Positions 49,138 to 61,062 of a DNA stretch of 64,000 nt are shown here, one piece after another. The stretch is taken from NCBI GenBank assembly GCA_025506515.1, contig CM046445.1, positions 3,035,131 to 3,099,130 of the forward strand, read 5' to 3'. A program made the position numbers and the translations under genes. Each line of letters opens with the position of its first letter. Position 1 is the stretch's first letter. The stretch is from Flaveria trinervia. Lineage: Eukaryota > Streptophyta > Magnoliopsida > Asterales > Asteraceae. The notes beneath the pieces were generated by a model, which did not search any database, was not told where the DNA came from, and saw nothing but the letters and a program-made list of their open reading frames with translations.

Positions 49138-49500
49138 CACTACAAGAATCTTACCCTATCCCGACAAGACCTATGACGACGACATAGTGTCCTCGTGATA
49201 TGGTTGATTAAGTTTTTGGCTACCAAAACTCTATCGCGACGACATGTCGTCACCTTAGGTTCCACCTATCGCGACGACACAAAAGCCGTCGCCTCATTTT
49301 GTCACCATAGGTAATTTTATCGTAATTTATATTTATTTCAGATGACTCAATAATATTCTTTTATCTATGGCGACAACATGTCGTCAGCGTAGGTAAAAAC
49401 CAATTTTTTATTTTATTTCCTCTAAAATAAATTGGCGGCAAATATGCCCGTCTTTTTTGAAATCTCTATCGTGACGACATGTCGTCGCCATAGGTAATTT
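49138..49500. mobile_element. CACTA transposon end with subterminal palindromes
   Basis: CACTACAAGAA at 49138 is the classic end of plant CACTA (En/Spm) elements. It is followed by repeated subterminal words around the palindrome GACGACATGTCGTC (about 49230 and 49472), a variant GACAACATGTCGTC (about 49372), CTATCGCGACGACA and GCCATAGGTAA. Such repeats are transposase-binding sites in this superfamily. The opposite end TTCTTGTAGTG was not found in the window, so the element is truncated or was overrun by the microsatellites and LTR to the right. Confidence 0.75.
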
Positions 49501-49767
49501 TTTTTCTTTTTCCCTCTAAATAAATTGGAGGGAAATAATCACGTCTTTTGTAAAACATCTATGGTTGTAAAACGATCAGAGTTGATTACATACTCAAAGG
49601 TGCTCTTATGACGATTAAGATCGATTACATTATTGTTTATATTCAAATCAAATGTGCTCTTATGATGATTCGGGTTGATTACATACATCAAATGTTAGCT
49701 TTAATCGAATTACAACTATAGACATAGACTGGATTATTAATATTATTATTGTAATACAACAAAATAA

Positions 49768-49768
49768 C

Positions 49769-49831
<63 letters not shown>
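49768..49831. repeat. (TAA)n microsatellite
   Basis: About 21 TAA/AAT units, running directly into the pentamer array. Confidence 0.95.
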
Positions 49832-49833
<2 letters not shown>

Positions 49834-50205
49834 GATACGATGCGATGCGATGCGATGCGATGCGATGCGATGCGATGCGATGCGATGCGATGCGATGCGA
49901 TGCGATGCGATGCGATGCGATGCGATGCGATGCGATGCGATGCGATGCGATGCGATGCGATGCGATGCGATGCGATGCGATGCGATGCGACGATGCGATG
50001 CGATGCGATGCGATGCGATGCGATGCGATGCGATGCGATGCGATGCGATGCGATGCGATGCGATGCGATGCGATGCGATGCGATGCGATGCGATGCGATG
50101 CGATGCGATGCGATGCGATGCGATGCGATGCGATGCGATGCGATGCGATGCGATGCGATGCGATGTGATGCGATCCGATGCGATACGATACGATACGATA
50201 CGATA
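49832..50205. repeat. TGCGA pentamer array, about 64 units
   Basis: Two TACGA units lead into 30 perfect TGCGA units (49841-49990), a 3-base remnant CGA (49991-49993), 34 more perfect units (49994-50163), then TGTGA, TGCGA, TCCGA, TGCGA and four to five TACGA units. The pentamer has no stop in three + frames and two minus frames, so long frames (MRCDA or SHRIA repeats) appear; these are artefacts. The TACGA units on both edges look like the older sequence from which TGCGA expanded. Confidence 0.97.
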
Positions 50206-50237
50206 CAAATACAATACGATACGTATCGAGGATAACA

Positions 50238-50295
50238 TGGCATGGCGTGGCGTGGCGTGGCTGGGCATGGCTGGGCGTGACTGGGCGTGGCGTGG
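50238..50295. repeat. GTGGC/GTGGCT-type short repeat
   Basis: ATGGC, GTGGC, GTGGCTGGGC and GTGACTGGGC units repeat up to the start of the LTR at 50296. It is a third pentamer-like tract next to the TGCGA array. Confidence 0.75.
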
Positions 50296-53009
50296 TGTCA
50301 CACCCTCAAAATCCACTTGCGGAGTTTTACCGCGAGGCGTGTGAACAAACCAGGATCACAGTCAATAGTTACTCAGAACGACTCTATATGCCATAATCTA
50401 AATGAAATCAACCCAAAGTAAATAAATTAAACAGTGCGGAAGCGTTTTGAAAACAACCCAAGAAATAAAAGTATAATTGTGGCAAAAACGTGCCAATCCC
50501 AAAAGAGTAATCATTAATTATTAAAATGATAAAATTTGTCTTGAAGATCGTGTCATAGAATGCAGTGGACCATGCAGTGCTCCTATGGCAAGCAAGCTAA
50601 TGACCTAAGAATAGCATTTAAAAATGTCAACACAATGGTTGGTGAGTTCAAGAGATATTAAAACATAAACAGTTTAATAATAGAGATGTACAAGTAGCGT
50701 ATTGTAACAGATAGTTAGCATTAACAATAAATATTATTTCATAGTGATTTCGCAATTGAAGCTGACTGTGTTACGTTGTTGCCTCCTGCCACGACTTAAC
50801 AGGTCGTGACAATGTTCATTAGGACAACTTGCACCCGGTTGACCTCGAGTCACACAGGTGGGGCTCGTCAGATCCAGTAGTACTACCCAAATTTCCCCGT
50901 TATTCAATATTAACAATTCGAAAGTGTGAGGACTTTTCCATGATATCAACACTATATAATATTGTACACAACTTGAATACATAAAGCGTTCGTGATTTAC
51001 CGTATGCTATCTCCCCCAAAGAGAGTAAATAAAAAGGGGGCATGAACTCACCTGTTATGCATATAGATACACAGAGTTTGACTTGTCAAACAGAATAGAC
51101 AGACAACCTTCAGAGGTTACCTAGATCATATAAGTGCATGAGTACGTGTAATCAAAGAACATGTGAAACCCTAAGTACACTACAACCAAGGACTCAAGAT
51201 TTCAAACAAAACAGACATTTTTGACCTAGTTGACCCGTTTGACCCGTTGGTGACTTTATGTGTTGTAAACCATTCAAGTAATCATACACATATATCATAC
51301 ATTGTTAACATTCAAATAGATCATATGTATGCTATATCATCCAGGTGTAACACTTAGATCATCATACAATCAAGTATCATACAAGTCATGCGAATCTAGA
51401 ACATTAACATATTCACTAGTTATAACACAACTAACATGTCACACAAAGATCAAACCACTCACTACATGCCATGTGAAGCCACTCACGACTTCACATCCTA
51501 AACCTGCCAATCCTACTAAGTAGGGGCCTCAGATTCGTACGCGTGTATGATGATCATAACCATAATCATTAACCATATGCATTGCATCACAACAATCAAT
51601 TACCATCCCAAACATGATGTCCTACTACTAATCAACATCCAAATCATACATGATCATAAATATCCAAATATCATTCATGATTACCCCGACATCACATACA
51701 ACCAAATTACCATGTTCTACCATATTAGAATCTATTCATGATCATACTAACATGTCCTAACATCCCAAACATGTTCAAGCTATCATTTTTCAGACTTTAG
51801 GCAAATAAAGTTCCCTTTTGGGAAAGTACATCCCAACATCTATCAACCATCCAACGTATTCATGAATTCATCATAATTATACCATCTCAAGCTCATAACA
51901 ATATCTAGACATGATCAACATTACCTAATCACCATAATCTAACCATCTTCATAAACAAAAGTTTCTACTTTTGGCAAGCTATGAATCAACAACATCCATT
52001 CAAAGATTTCTAGCATTCATAACAACAATCTAGCATCTAATCATCATCATGAACATATCCATAACATCAATCCATCACTAGATCATCATTACATGCAAAA
52101 TAAAGTTACTATTATTAGTAACCTATGAACACCAACTTCAATTCACCAATTTCTTGCAAAATCAATGTATCCTAACATTCATACAACTACTAATCATCAT
52201 ACATTCATCAATCAATCATCCATCATGCATAATCATGGCATTTTCGAACTAGGGTTTGCTTCATACACAAAGTTCATGATCAATCCACTAAAAACATAGA
52301 ATTCATGTATAATCGACGTTAACTAACATGTATTCAATTAACTAACATACTAACATAATCAACCAACATCAATTTCGACCCATGAAGGCCAATTCACGAA
52401 TTAGGGTTCGGCCCTAAACAAAAACTCATAAAAACATGAAAAATCTAACCTTTAAACGTGTATTAACTTGCAATTGATGATTCCCACGTGTTGTATGCCT
52501 TGTAATCGAATCAAATTGATTTTTGATGCTTGTCTTGGCTGATTTTCGCAAGGGAGGGGTTGAGATGGGAAATCGCGGCCGAGGGGTGGGTGTGGGGCTA
52601 GGGTTTTGTTTTATTTAATTTTAATTTACATATTACCCTTTTAGCCCTTGTAATTTGTATTTTATAAAAACTAGGCTTTAAACTCTTTGTAAAGTGTTTT
52701 AACTTCATAATATAAAGATATAAACTTATGAAAATCATTATATATCTTATCTTTATAAAAACACAAGACATACAAATAATAGGCACATCCGCGTTACACG
52801 ATTAATTTTCTAATTAACCTTTTAAAAACGTGTAAACACATAAACATAACCCAATAATCACATAATCAATTAGATTCACATTAAATTAACACTATCCTTA
52901 TTATTATGTCACCAACGTTAAACGACAACTAGTGTGTGCTCACGAAACGTGTATACAAGACTTAACGGAACTAACAGAGTTTGGTAACGGAAATTTACCG
53001 GATGTCACA
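50296..53009 (-). repeat. 3' LTR of gypsy element A
   Basis: On the minus strand the LTR starts TGTGACATCCGG at 53009, just after the purine tract AACATGGGGATAA, and ends GAGGGTGTGACA at 50296. It lies downstream of the integrase of the element at 53170-57500 in the same orientation, as expected for a 3' LTR. The matching 5' LTR is missing. Its interior is AT-rich with many CAT/ATC words; open frames in it are not genes. Confidence 0.8.
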
Positions 53010-53150
53010 TTATCCCCATGTTGAAAGAATTTTCGTCTCGAAAATTGCGTTACATGGTGAGAGTGTTCCATCACTGGTCTACTGCATTGGCACACAGAAA
53101 TCGAAATCGAGTGAGTTTTGGATGAGTTGTCACATCATCCCCATGTTGAA
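53003..53150 (-). repeat. Duplicated polypurine tract and LTR start
   Basis: The junction CATGGGGATAA/TGTGACATC (boundary at 53009/53010) is nearly repeated 125 bp upstream on the minus strand as CATGGGGATGA/TGTGACAACTC (boundary at 53134/53135). Both are preceded by CGAGACGAAA-TTTC. Two adjacent candidate starts for the LTR therefore exist. Confidence 0.75.
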
Positions 53151-53169
53151 AGAAATTTCGTCTCGAAAT

Positions 53170-54490
53170 TAAATCAAACCTTCGTCTGCTGGCATCGTCC
53201 CTTCGAATAGTTGAGGGTACTTAAGCTTCATTTGATCTTCCCGTTCCCATGTGAATTCCGTCCACGTCGCGAATTCCAACGGATTTTAACAATAGGTATC
53301 TTGCTTTGCTTAAGTGTTTTCACCTCACGGTCCATCACCTCAACTGGTCTTCGATAAAATGAAATTGTTCATCCACTTGAATTTCTTCTAGTGGTACGAC
53401 CATCGTTTCATCAGTTATGCACTTCTTCAGTTTGACACGTGAAATACATCATGGATTCCACTTAGCGAATCAGGTAGGGCTAATCGATAGGCTACTGGAC
53501 CTATTATTTCCACTATTTCAAATGGTCCAACATACCTCGGATTTAGTTTCCCTCGTTGCCAAACCGAACTACGCCTTTCCATGGTGAGACTTTCAACAAA
53601 ACCTTGTCACCAACCTGAAACTCTAAAGGTTTCCGTCTCTTGTCAGCATAACTCTTTTGTCTGTCTCGCGCTGCAGCCATACGGTTCCGTATCTGTACAA
53701 TCTTCTCAGTTGTCTCATGAATTAACTCGGGACCTGTTATCTGACTATCACCAATATCTGCCCAGCAAACTGGTGATCGATATTTTCTCCCATACAGCGC
53801 CTCGAAAGGTGCTGCCTGTATGCTAGTATGATAACTGTTGTTATAAGAAAACTCCACCAATGGTAGGTGAATTTCCCAGTTATTCCCGAAGTCAATCACA
53901 CAAGCACGTAGCATATCTTCCAATGTCTGTATAGTACGCTCAGTCTGACCATCCGTCTGTGGATGGTATGCAGTACTCATATCCAACCGTGTACCCAAAG
54001 ATTTCTGCAATGATTGCCGGAAATGTGACGTGAAACGAGCGTCACGATCGGAAATAATTGAGACCGGTACTCCATGTCTCGAAACGATCTCTTTAAGGTA
54101 CAATTGGGTTAATTTCTCCATCTTATCAGTTTCCTTAATTGCAAGGAAGTGAGCAGACTTTGTCAATCGATCCACAATAACCCATATCGTGTCACAACCA
54201 GTACTAGTCCGGGGTAGCTTAGTAATAAAATCCATGGAGATCTGTTCCCATTTCCACATCGGAATCTCGGGTTGTTGTAATAGTCCGGATGGTTTTTGAT
54301 ATTCCACTTTTACCTTCGAGCATGTCAAACACTTGCTCACATACGTAGCTACATCCGCTTTCATGTTGGGCCACCAATAGTGAGCCTTTAGGTCATGATA
54401 CATCTTTTCGGATCCAGTATGTATAGAATACTTAGATTTGTGTGCCTGCTCATAACTAAATCTCTCATATTTCCATGAACAGACACCCAA
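53170..54490 (-). pseudogene. Gypsy element A integrase and chromodomain-like tail
   Basis: The zinc-binding part (YHDLKAHYWWPNMKADVATY then CLTCSKVK) is followed by the catalytic core with FITKLPRTSTGCDTIWVIVD (first Asp), SIISDRDARFTSHF (second Asp) and TAYHPQTDGQTERTIQ (Glu), then KVLLKVSPWKGVVRFGN. After a frame break near 53543 the remainder is still legible: a tail with VKTLKQSKIPIVKIRWNSR and a TWERED-like segment, the chromodomain-type end of chromoviruses (Tekay-like). The domain ends about 35 bp before the first polypurine tract. Confidence 0.88.
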
Positions 54491-56070
54491 AGTCTATCCA
54501 TGAAATACCAAATTCCATCCTCTTTCACCACTAGCTGTTTATCCATTCCCCTTAGCAACTCAGAACCAATATTTTCTACTTTTAAAGCTTCTATCTGTGC
54601 CTCCTTAACTTGTTCGGGCAGTTGGGTACTGATAGTAAGCTGTAAAGCTCGCACCCGTCGGGATTTAGCTGTTTCCTTCCTGCTTAAAGCATCGGCAACT
54701 ACGTTCGCCTTTCCCGGATGATACTTAATTGCGCAATCATAATCATTTAGTAGTTACACCCAACGTCGCTGCCTCATATTCAACTCTTTTCGCTCGAAGA
54801 TATGTTGAAGACTCTTGTGATCGGTGTAGATAGTGCACTTGGTACCGTACAAGTAATGTCTCCAGATCTTTAAAGCAAAAACCACTGCACCCAATTCTAA
54901 GTCATGGGTGGTATAGTTATTCTCATGAACCTTTAGTTGTCTCGAGGCGTAGGTTATCACCTTATCTCGTTGCATCAAGACACACCCCAATCCTTGAATG
55001 GATGCATCGCAATACACCACAAAGTCATCTGTTCCCTCTGGTAATGCTAATATCGGGGCAGTACAGAGTTTTTGTTTTAATAATTGGAAAGCTGATTCTT
55101 GACTCTCAGTCCATTTGTATGTCGTTACTTTGTGAGTCAAGGCGGTGAGAGGTTGTGCGATCTTAGAAAATCCTTCTATGAATCGGCGGTAATATCCTGC
55201 TAATCCTAGAAATTGTCTTATCTCGCTCGGCGTTTTGGGTGTAGTCCAATTCTTTATCGCCTCAATTTTGGCAGGATCGACATGTATCCCTTCCTCATTA
55301 ACAATATGGCCTAGGAATTGCACTTCTCTTATCCAAAAGTCACACTTTGAGAATTTAGCATACAACTGCTCATTTTTCAACAGTTCCAAGATCCTTCGTA
55401 AGTGCTCTTCATGCTCCTCCTTGGTCCTAGAATATATCAGTATATCATCGATGAACACAATGACAAACTGATCAAGATAAGGTTTGCACACGCGGTTCAT
55501 GAGGTCCATGAACACAGCAGGTGCATTAGTTAACCCAAAAGGCATGACCAAGAACTCATAATGACCATAACGAGTACGAAACGCAGTCTTGGGAATGTCT
55601 TCTTCTCGAACTCTGAGTTGATGATAACCAGATCTCAAGTCAATCTTCGAATAATAGCTTGATCCTTGAAGCTGATCGAACAGGTCGTCGATACGAGGTA
55701 AAGGGTATCGGTTCTTGACTGTTACTTTGTTTAACTCTCTATAATTGATGCACATCCGGAATGTGCCATCCTTCTTCTTAACAAAGAGAACAGGAGCTCC
55801 CCAAGGTGATGTACTAGGTCGAATAAAGCCCTTATCCAAAAGCTCCTGAAGTTGGGACGACAACTCCTGTAGGTTCGATGCTAATCGATAAGGTGCCCTA
55901 GCAATCGGAGCTGCGCCGGGAGTCAACTCAATCTGGAATTCCACTTGACGGTGAGGTGGTAATCCAGGAAGATCCTCTGGGAACACCTCCGGAAAGTCGC
56001 GTACTACGGGAATATCCTCCATTCTCTTTTCTCCTGCCTGCTTATCGGTTACAAGTGCTAGGATAGCCAC
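54491..56070 (-). pseudogene. Gypsy element A reverse transcriptase and RNase H
   Basis: Open from 56070 to 54754. Reverse transcriptase blocks: FVKKKDGTFRMCINYRELNK, YYSKIDLRSGYHQLRV, YEFLVMPFGLTNAPAVFMDL and the catalytic FIDDILIYSR. RNase H follows with VVYCDASIQGLGCVLMQ, YASRQLKVHENNYTTHDLEL and YTDHKSLQHIF. A nonsense codon TAA at 54751-54753, where Glu is expected after RRWV, closes the frame; the sequence continues beyond it as LLNDYDCAIKYHPGKANVVA. The frame is otherwise well preserved, so inactivation is fairly recent. Confidence 0.92.
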
Positions 56071-56076
56071 ACGACC

Positions 56077-57505
56077 CTTTCATAACAACTTTTGGGCTTT
56101 CATGAATGAGATGATGCCTATCACAGCACCACTCCTATCACCTCTGACGGTAAGAATTTGGTCACCAACCGGAATCCGTATGATCTTCTCATGACATATG
56201 ACTTCCGCTTGCTTGCTAGAGAGCGAATCCATGCCTATCACAACATCAAAACTCCCCAGCGTAACAGGCATGAGATCTATAGTGAAAGTATGACCAGCAA
56301 GTTCTATCTTACAATCTTTAAGTATATGCGTTACATGGATTTGTTTACCGTCGGCTAATTACAGTGTATTTAGATTCTAAAGCAGAGGGTATATCACTTA
56401 AAAGACTACATAACTTTAAGGACACAAAACTCCTATCGACTCTAGTATCAAATAGTACCGTAGCAAAACAACCATTAATAGAGAATCTACCGGTAACAGT
56501 TGTGGGATCATTTAGAGCCTCACCTGAGCCAATGACGAAGGCTCTCCCCTTGGCTCCATCTTTATTGCCGCCATTTCCAGTACCATTTCCACCATTGTTG
56601 TTATTATTACCATTGTGTTGTTGTTACCATGGTTGTTGGTGTTGTTGTTTTTAGTTGCCATTTCGTTCCTCCTTAGTTGTGGGCAGTTTCGCTTGTAATG
56701 CCCTTCTTTCCCACATTCAAAATAACCTTGGGAGTTTCTTGAGGTTGTTGTGGCCTCCTCACCAGTTCACCACGACAATCCTTCGCAGCGTGTCCAATTT
56801 TTCCACAACGTTGACACTTGAAGCTATCACACCTTCCTACATGATGGTAATTACACTGAGTACACTTCGGATGTCTCCCACCATAACCACTAGGTCCTTG
56901 ATTATTTGCAGGCATCTGGTGGGGTTACGGTTATTATCAAACCTCCGTTGCTGCTGAACCGGCTGTTGTTGCTGCTGAGATTGAGGTTGACCACTGGAAG
57001 ATGATGATGCTTTGGTGTTTTTAGCATTATCCCACTTTCTTTTGTTGTCGGGCACGCTTGCCACAGCGCCCCGTTTGGGTAGACGTCCTTGCTCCATGGC
57101 TTGGTCAGTTAGCCTGTGAGCTAGCTGGATGACTTGCTGATTGTGGCTGGATTGGAAGCAGTTACCATACTCTGGATTTCAGGTACCAATCCCCGTATGT
57201 AATGCTCTATCCTTTTATGCACCTCATTCACCATTCCCGGGCACAAAGTTGCTAATTCATCGGTTCTGGTGGTGTAAGCCTTAATTTCCGAGCCCTGCAT
57301 TTTCAGTTGCCAGAACTCCATCTCAAACTTCTGTACTTCGCTGCGAGGACAGTACTCCTCGGTCATCATTGCTTTGAACTCCTCCCATGGAAGTCCATTC
57401 ACCATCGCTTGTCCAAGCATCTGGACTTGCGCGTTCCACCAAGACAGAGCAGCACCCTCCAAAGTCCGGTAGCATACTTTACTTGATCCGCTGGTGGACA
57501 GTTAC
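56077..57505 (-). pseudogene. Gypsy element A gag (3' half) and protease
   Basis: Gag: GAALSWWNAQVQMLG (about 57450), EYCPRSEVQKFEMEFWQLKM, LATLCPGMV, then a linker rich in Gln, and the zinc region CTQCNYHHVGRCDSFKCQRC followed by GKIGHAAKDC. Protease-like: VVIGMDSLSSKQAEVICHEK. Frames change near 57120, 56840 and 56360, and a TGA at 56077-56079 replaces the Trp before GRVAILALVTD. The N-terminal half of gag and the 5' LTR are absent; the sequence switches at about 57510 to another element's reverse transcriptase. Confidence 0.85.
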
Positions 57506-57509
57506 ATTG

Positions 57510-58740
57510 GAGAGATCGGGTATCATCAATAAACACAATCACTGATTTATCCAATATCGGCCGAAACACACGGTTCATCAAATCCATAAAAGCAGCTGGC
57601 GCGTTGGTCAAACCAAAAGACATTACAAGAAACTCGTAGTGACCATAGCGCGTCCGAAAAGCTGTTTTTGGGATATCTTGCTCCTCCACCTTCAACTGAT
57701 GGTAACTAGATCGAAGATCTATCCTTGAAAACCAACTGGCACCATTGAGCTAATCGAACAGATCATCTATTCTCGGTAAGGGGTATCGGTTCTTCACCGT
57801 CAACTTGTTCAGCTCGCGGTAGTCAATGCACATCCTCATACTACCGTCCTTCTTCTTTACAAACAGGACCGGAGCACCCCAAGGAGAGATACTTGGTCTA
57901 ATGAACTCCTTATCAAGCAGCTCTTTCAACTTCTCCATCAACTCTTTCATTCCCGTCGGAGCCAACCGATACGGTGCCTTGGAAACAGGTTGGGCACCCG
58001 GTATCAGATCAATCTGAAACTCGATCTCACGGTCGGGTGGCACTCCTTGTAAGTCTTTTGGGAATACATCTGGAAAGTCACCCACAACCGACACATCGGA
58101 TAGTTATGGTGTTGGCGTATCCACATCCTTTACATAGGCTAAGTAGGCACTGCATCTGCGCCTCATACACTTTCCCGCCACCGCCATTAAGATTACCTTC
58201 GGAATCGTCGTGACCCGATCCCCATAAACCGTTACCAAACTCCTGTTAGGCGCTGTCAACCGAATCATCTTCTTGTAACACACTATGTTTGCCTCGGAGT
58301 CCGCCAGCCAATCCATCCCAAGTACCAAATCAAAACCACCTAAGGTCATCACAAACGGTCTAAGAGGAAACTTATGACCCTCAAGTTCCACATCACAGTC
58401 CTCTATCATTTCAGAAATCCTGGTAGACTTACCTATGGCAGTTTCTACATCAAAGGGCACATCAACACGTCTACTACTAACAGGCAGCTTACAACAGAAG
58501 GCAGCAGAAATAAAACTTTTACAGGCGCCCGAATCAAATAACACAGAAGCTTAAGTTTGGTTCACTAGAAACGTACCGGACACGACATCAGGGTCTGTCC
58601 TAGCTTCCTCCTGTGTCATGGTGAATGCCCTGGCGCTCGCCCTAGGTCCTTCACCTCCTGACTTCTTCGCCCTAGAACTCTCAGCCCTCGGCTTCTTACA
58701 ATCCCTGCTCATGTGACCCTCTTCTCCACAGTTATAGCAT
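57510..58740 (-). pseudogene. Gypsy element B protease and partial reverse transcriptase
   Basis: The protease region has LFDSGACKSFISAAFCCKL (active-site DSG) and FDLVLGMDWLADSEANIVC at 58300-58544, then a stop-separated frame with DFPDVFPKDLQGVPPDREIE, the RT blocks VLFVKKKDGSMRMCIDYREL, FLVMSFGLTNAPAAFMDLMN and VIVFIDD. It ends abruptly after the catalytic FIDD at about 57510, where element A gag begins. The zinc knuckle CYNCGEEGHMSRDCKK is at about 58693-58740. It is a family distinct from element A, as many RT residues differ. Confidence 0.88.
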
Positions 58741-60011
58741 CGGGTGTCACACCCCAACCTTGACGGCGGAAACGTCGAGGAGTGAGAGTTAAGATCGTTC
58801 ATAGCCACATAACGCTATTAATAATCCAAATATATTTTACGCATAAATTTCATTTGTCACATTACAAATATAAGTCTCAAAGGATGTAAAAGACATAACA
58901 TAAAATGTAACAATTCATCCTATTTTATTTATTAATCTAGGTCCATTCCTAGATGTGCAAGCTTCAATGTGTAGATAATCAAACTTGGGCATTTCCTGAA
59001 ACATGTTAAAAATAAAGGGGTCAACAATAATGTTGGTGAGCATTCCATAGTTTTAAATACATAGCATTTATGAAAGATGGAAATTCAAGTCGTAAGTTAG
59101 TGAATAAAGTGATTAGGGATGTTATGAACAGTGCAACAATCAAACCTCGACAAAGTTTTACAAGTCTCAAACATTTACAAAATTATACGATCAGCTAAGT
59201 GCACTTGGATCAACCAAACCAGGCTTGTCTTGCCTATAGATCTATGACTTCGCTGGGCTAGCAATAGTTAATGACTGTACATATAATGCCATAACATGGT
59301 AACCACGAAAGTTCAACTAACCACAACTTTACAAGATGAAATTGCCATAGGTTTACAAGTCTCAAATAAGTTTACAAGTGCAATGGTATAGGTTAACATG
59401 TTTCATCCCAAAGTGTGAAAATAAGAAAAAGGGGTATAGAATACTCACATGATCAAATAATATATTTGAGGATTAATAATAATAAGCAACGTTTCAACGT
59501 GGTCTTTCACAATGCACCTAAAACAATTATATGTTTACAAGGTTACAATAATATATTAATGGTTAAACGAGACTAGGATTTCAAATTGGTATTTAAGAAT
59601 TTTAATTTGATGACTTTGATTAGTGAGATCATATATATGTTTTAGTTCAAGACAAATATCATGTAAAGAATTTTAAAGAAATAAAAGCCTTTATAACAAT
59701 TTTGTAAAATTTTAACTTATCAAATATATAATTTTCTATAGTTGCCATGATTGATCTATAAATATAAAATGTTTAGTGAACAAATAATCATTAAATGATT
59801 TCAAAGAAAATATTATATAAAGTTTATTTTTACATGATTAAACTAGAAAAATATTTGTTAAAATTTTATTTTATAAGAAAATTGTTAAGGTAATTGTAGA
59901 AAATGATAGAATAACTTTAAGAATTTATGAAGTTTACAAAACTACTTTTTAATATTTTTTAGAAAATTTTCAATTTTTTTAAAGGCTGAAAAAAAACCAA
60001 AAAAAATAGGT

Positions 60012-60085
60012 GAGGGTGCCCGGGTTCGAACCCGGGACCCCTAGATTGGCAACCGAGTGTGCAACCAGTAAACCAAGGCATCCAG
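60012..60085 (-). other. tRNA-like sequence within the solo LTR
   Basis: On the minus strand a 74-base stretch has an A-box-like TGGTTTACTGG, a possible anticodon loop TTGCCAA (GCC, glycine), and a B-box-like GGTTCGAACCC within the perfect palindrome CCCGGGTTCGAACCCGGG. The acceptor stem pairs at only about four of seven positions and the D-arm is poor. It is thus a degenerate tRNA-derived or tRNA-mimicking sequence, not a tRNA gene. It is in the same orientation as the probable LTR sense strand. Confidence 0.45.
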
Positions 60086-60984
60086 CCGCGGTTTTACTTG
60101 GTTTTAAGAACTTAAAACATAATCACAAGAAAAACCCCCAAATTACATAAACCCTAGAATCAAGCTTTGATCTAATTCAACCTTAGATGATTCTGTTAAC
60201 CTTTATAATCATGGGGCTTTTGTTACCCGTAATTAAACGAGTGGGTTTAGGTGATTAATACCCGGTTGATGACAAATCAGAGGTATTCAACACGAAGAAC
60301 AGGCCGCGCACTTCCTGTGCCAATCGATGATCAAACGTTTCTGATAATCTAATTCGTTGCACAGGTAGCTTCAAATGATCTCTGAGATGAAAAGCCCTCT
60401 GCCAATTCGTAGTTAGCGGCCTCGTATGGTGGTGTTCGAGTGGTTGCAGGTTCGCGGTTAAAGTGAGAGTAAATTGGATTGTTTAAGTGCGATTCAGGTA
60501 GAATTATGTTGCATAGAAGTTTAGGTACGATTAGACGATCATGTAGGTGCAATTAATTTTATTATTATTGCGTTTTAGATGTCGAACGGCTTGATGATTT
60601 AAGAATTTGCCGGTTACTCGGTTAATTGTGTTTGTAACCGGCGTTTAGATGAGTTTAAGGCCCATAACGGCTTTCGAATCATGTTAATGATGCGTTTGAG
60701 ATGATTTGGAGTATTGATTAAGGGCTTTTTGTGGCGTTTTAAGCCTCGCCGGAGGTCGCCGGAACTCTGCCGGTGACGGCTGCCGGATTTACGGGAATTA
60801 AGGGGGAATGGGTTGGGTTTTTAAGAATTTGCACTTATGGTCCTTGAAGATTCTGTCTTTATTATTTTCCGCAAAAACTTCCTTTTTTTTCTTTTAAAGT
60901 TTACAAAATGACAACAAGGCCCCCTTAACTTTTTAACTCAAGGTTATAACCATCTTTTAACTTAAAAATTTTTATAACTTATTA

Positions 60985-61062
60985 TTATTATTGTTACAAT
61001 TACTCTTATTATTATTATTATCATTATTATTATTATTGTTATTATTATTATTATTATATAAT
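60985..61062. repeat. Interrupted (TTA)n microsatellite in the solo LTR
   Basis: TTA/ATT units with occasional G and C interruptions. Confidence 0.9.

Noticed and set aside
49220..49500. CRISPR-like array of palindromic repeats
   Set aside because: Spacing is irregular, repeats are few, and they adjoin a CACTA terminus in a plant genome; they are transposon subterminal repeats.
49660..50344. Long open frames with MRCDA or SHRIA repeats
   Set aside because: They are the translation of a TGCGA/TCGCA pentamer microsatellite, which lacks stop codons in several frames. No gene signals surround them.
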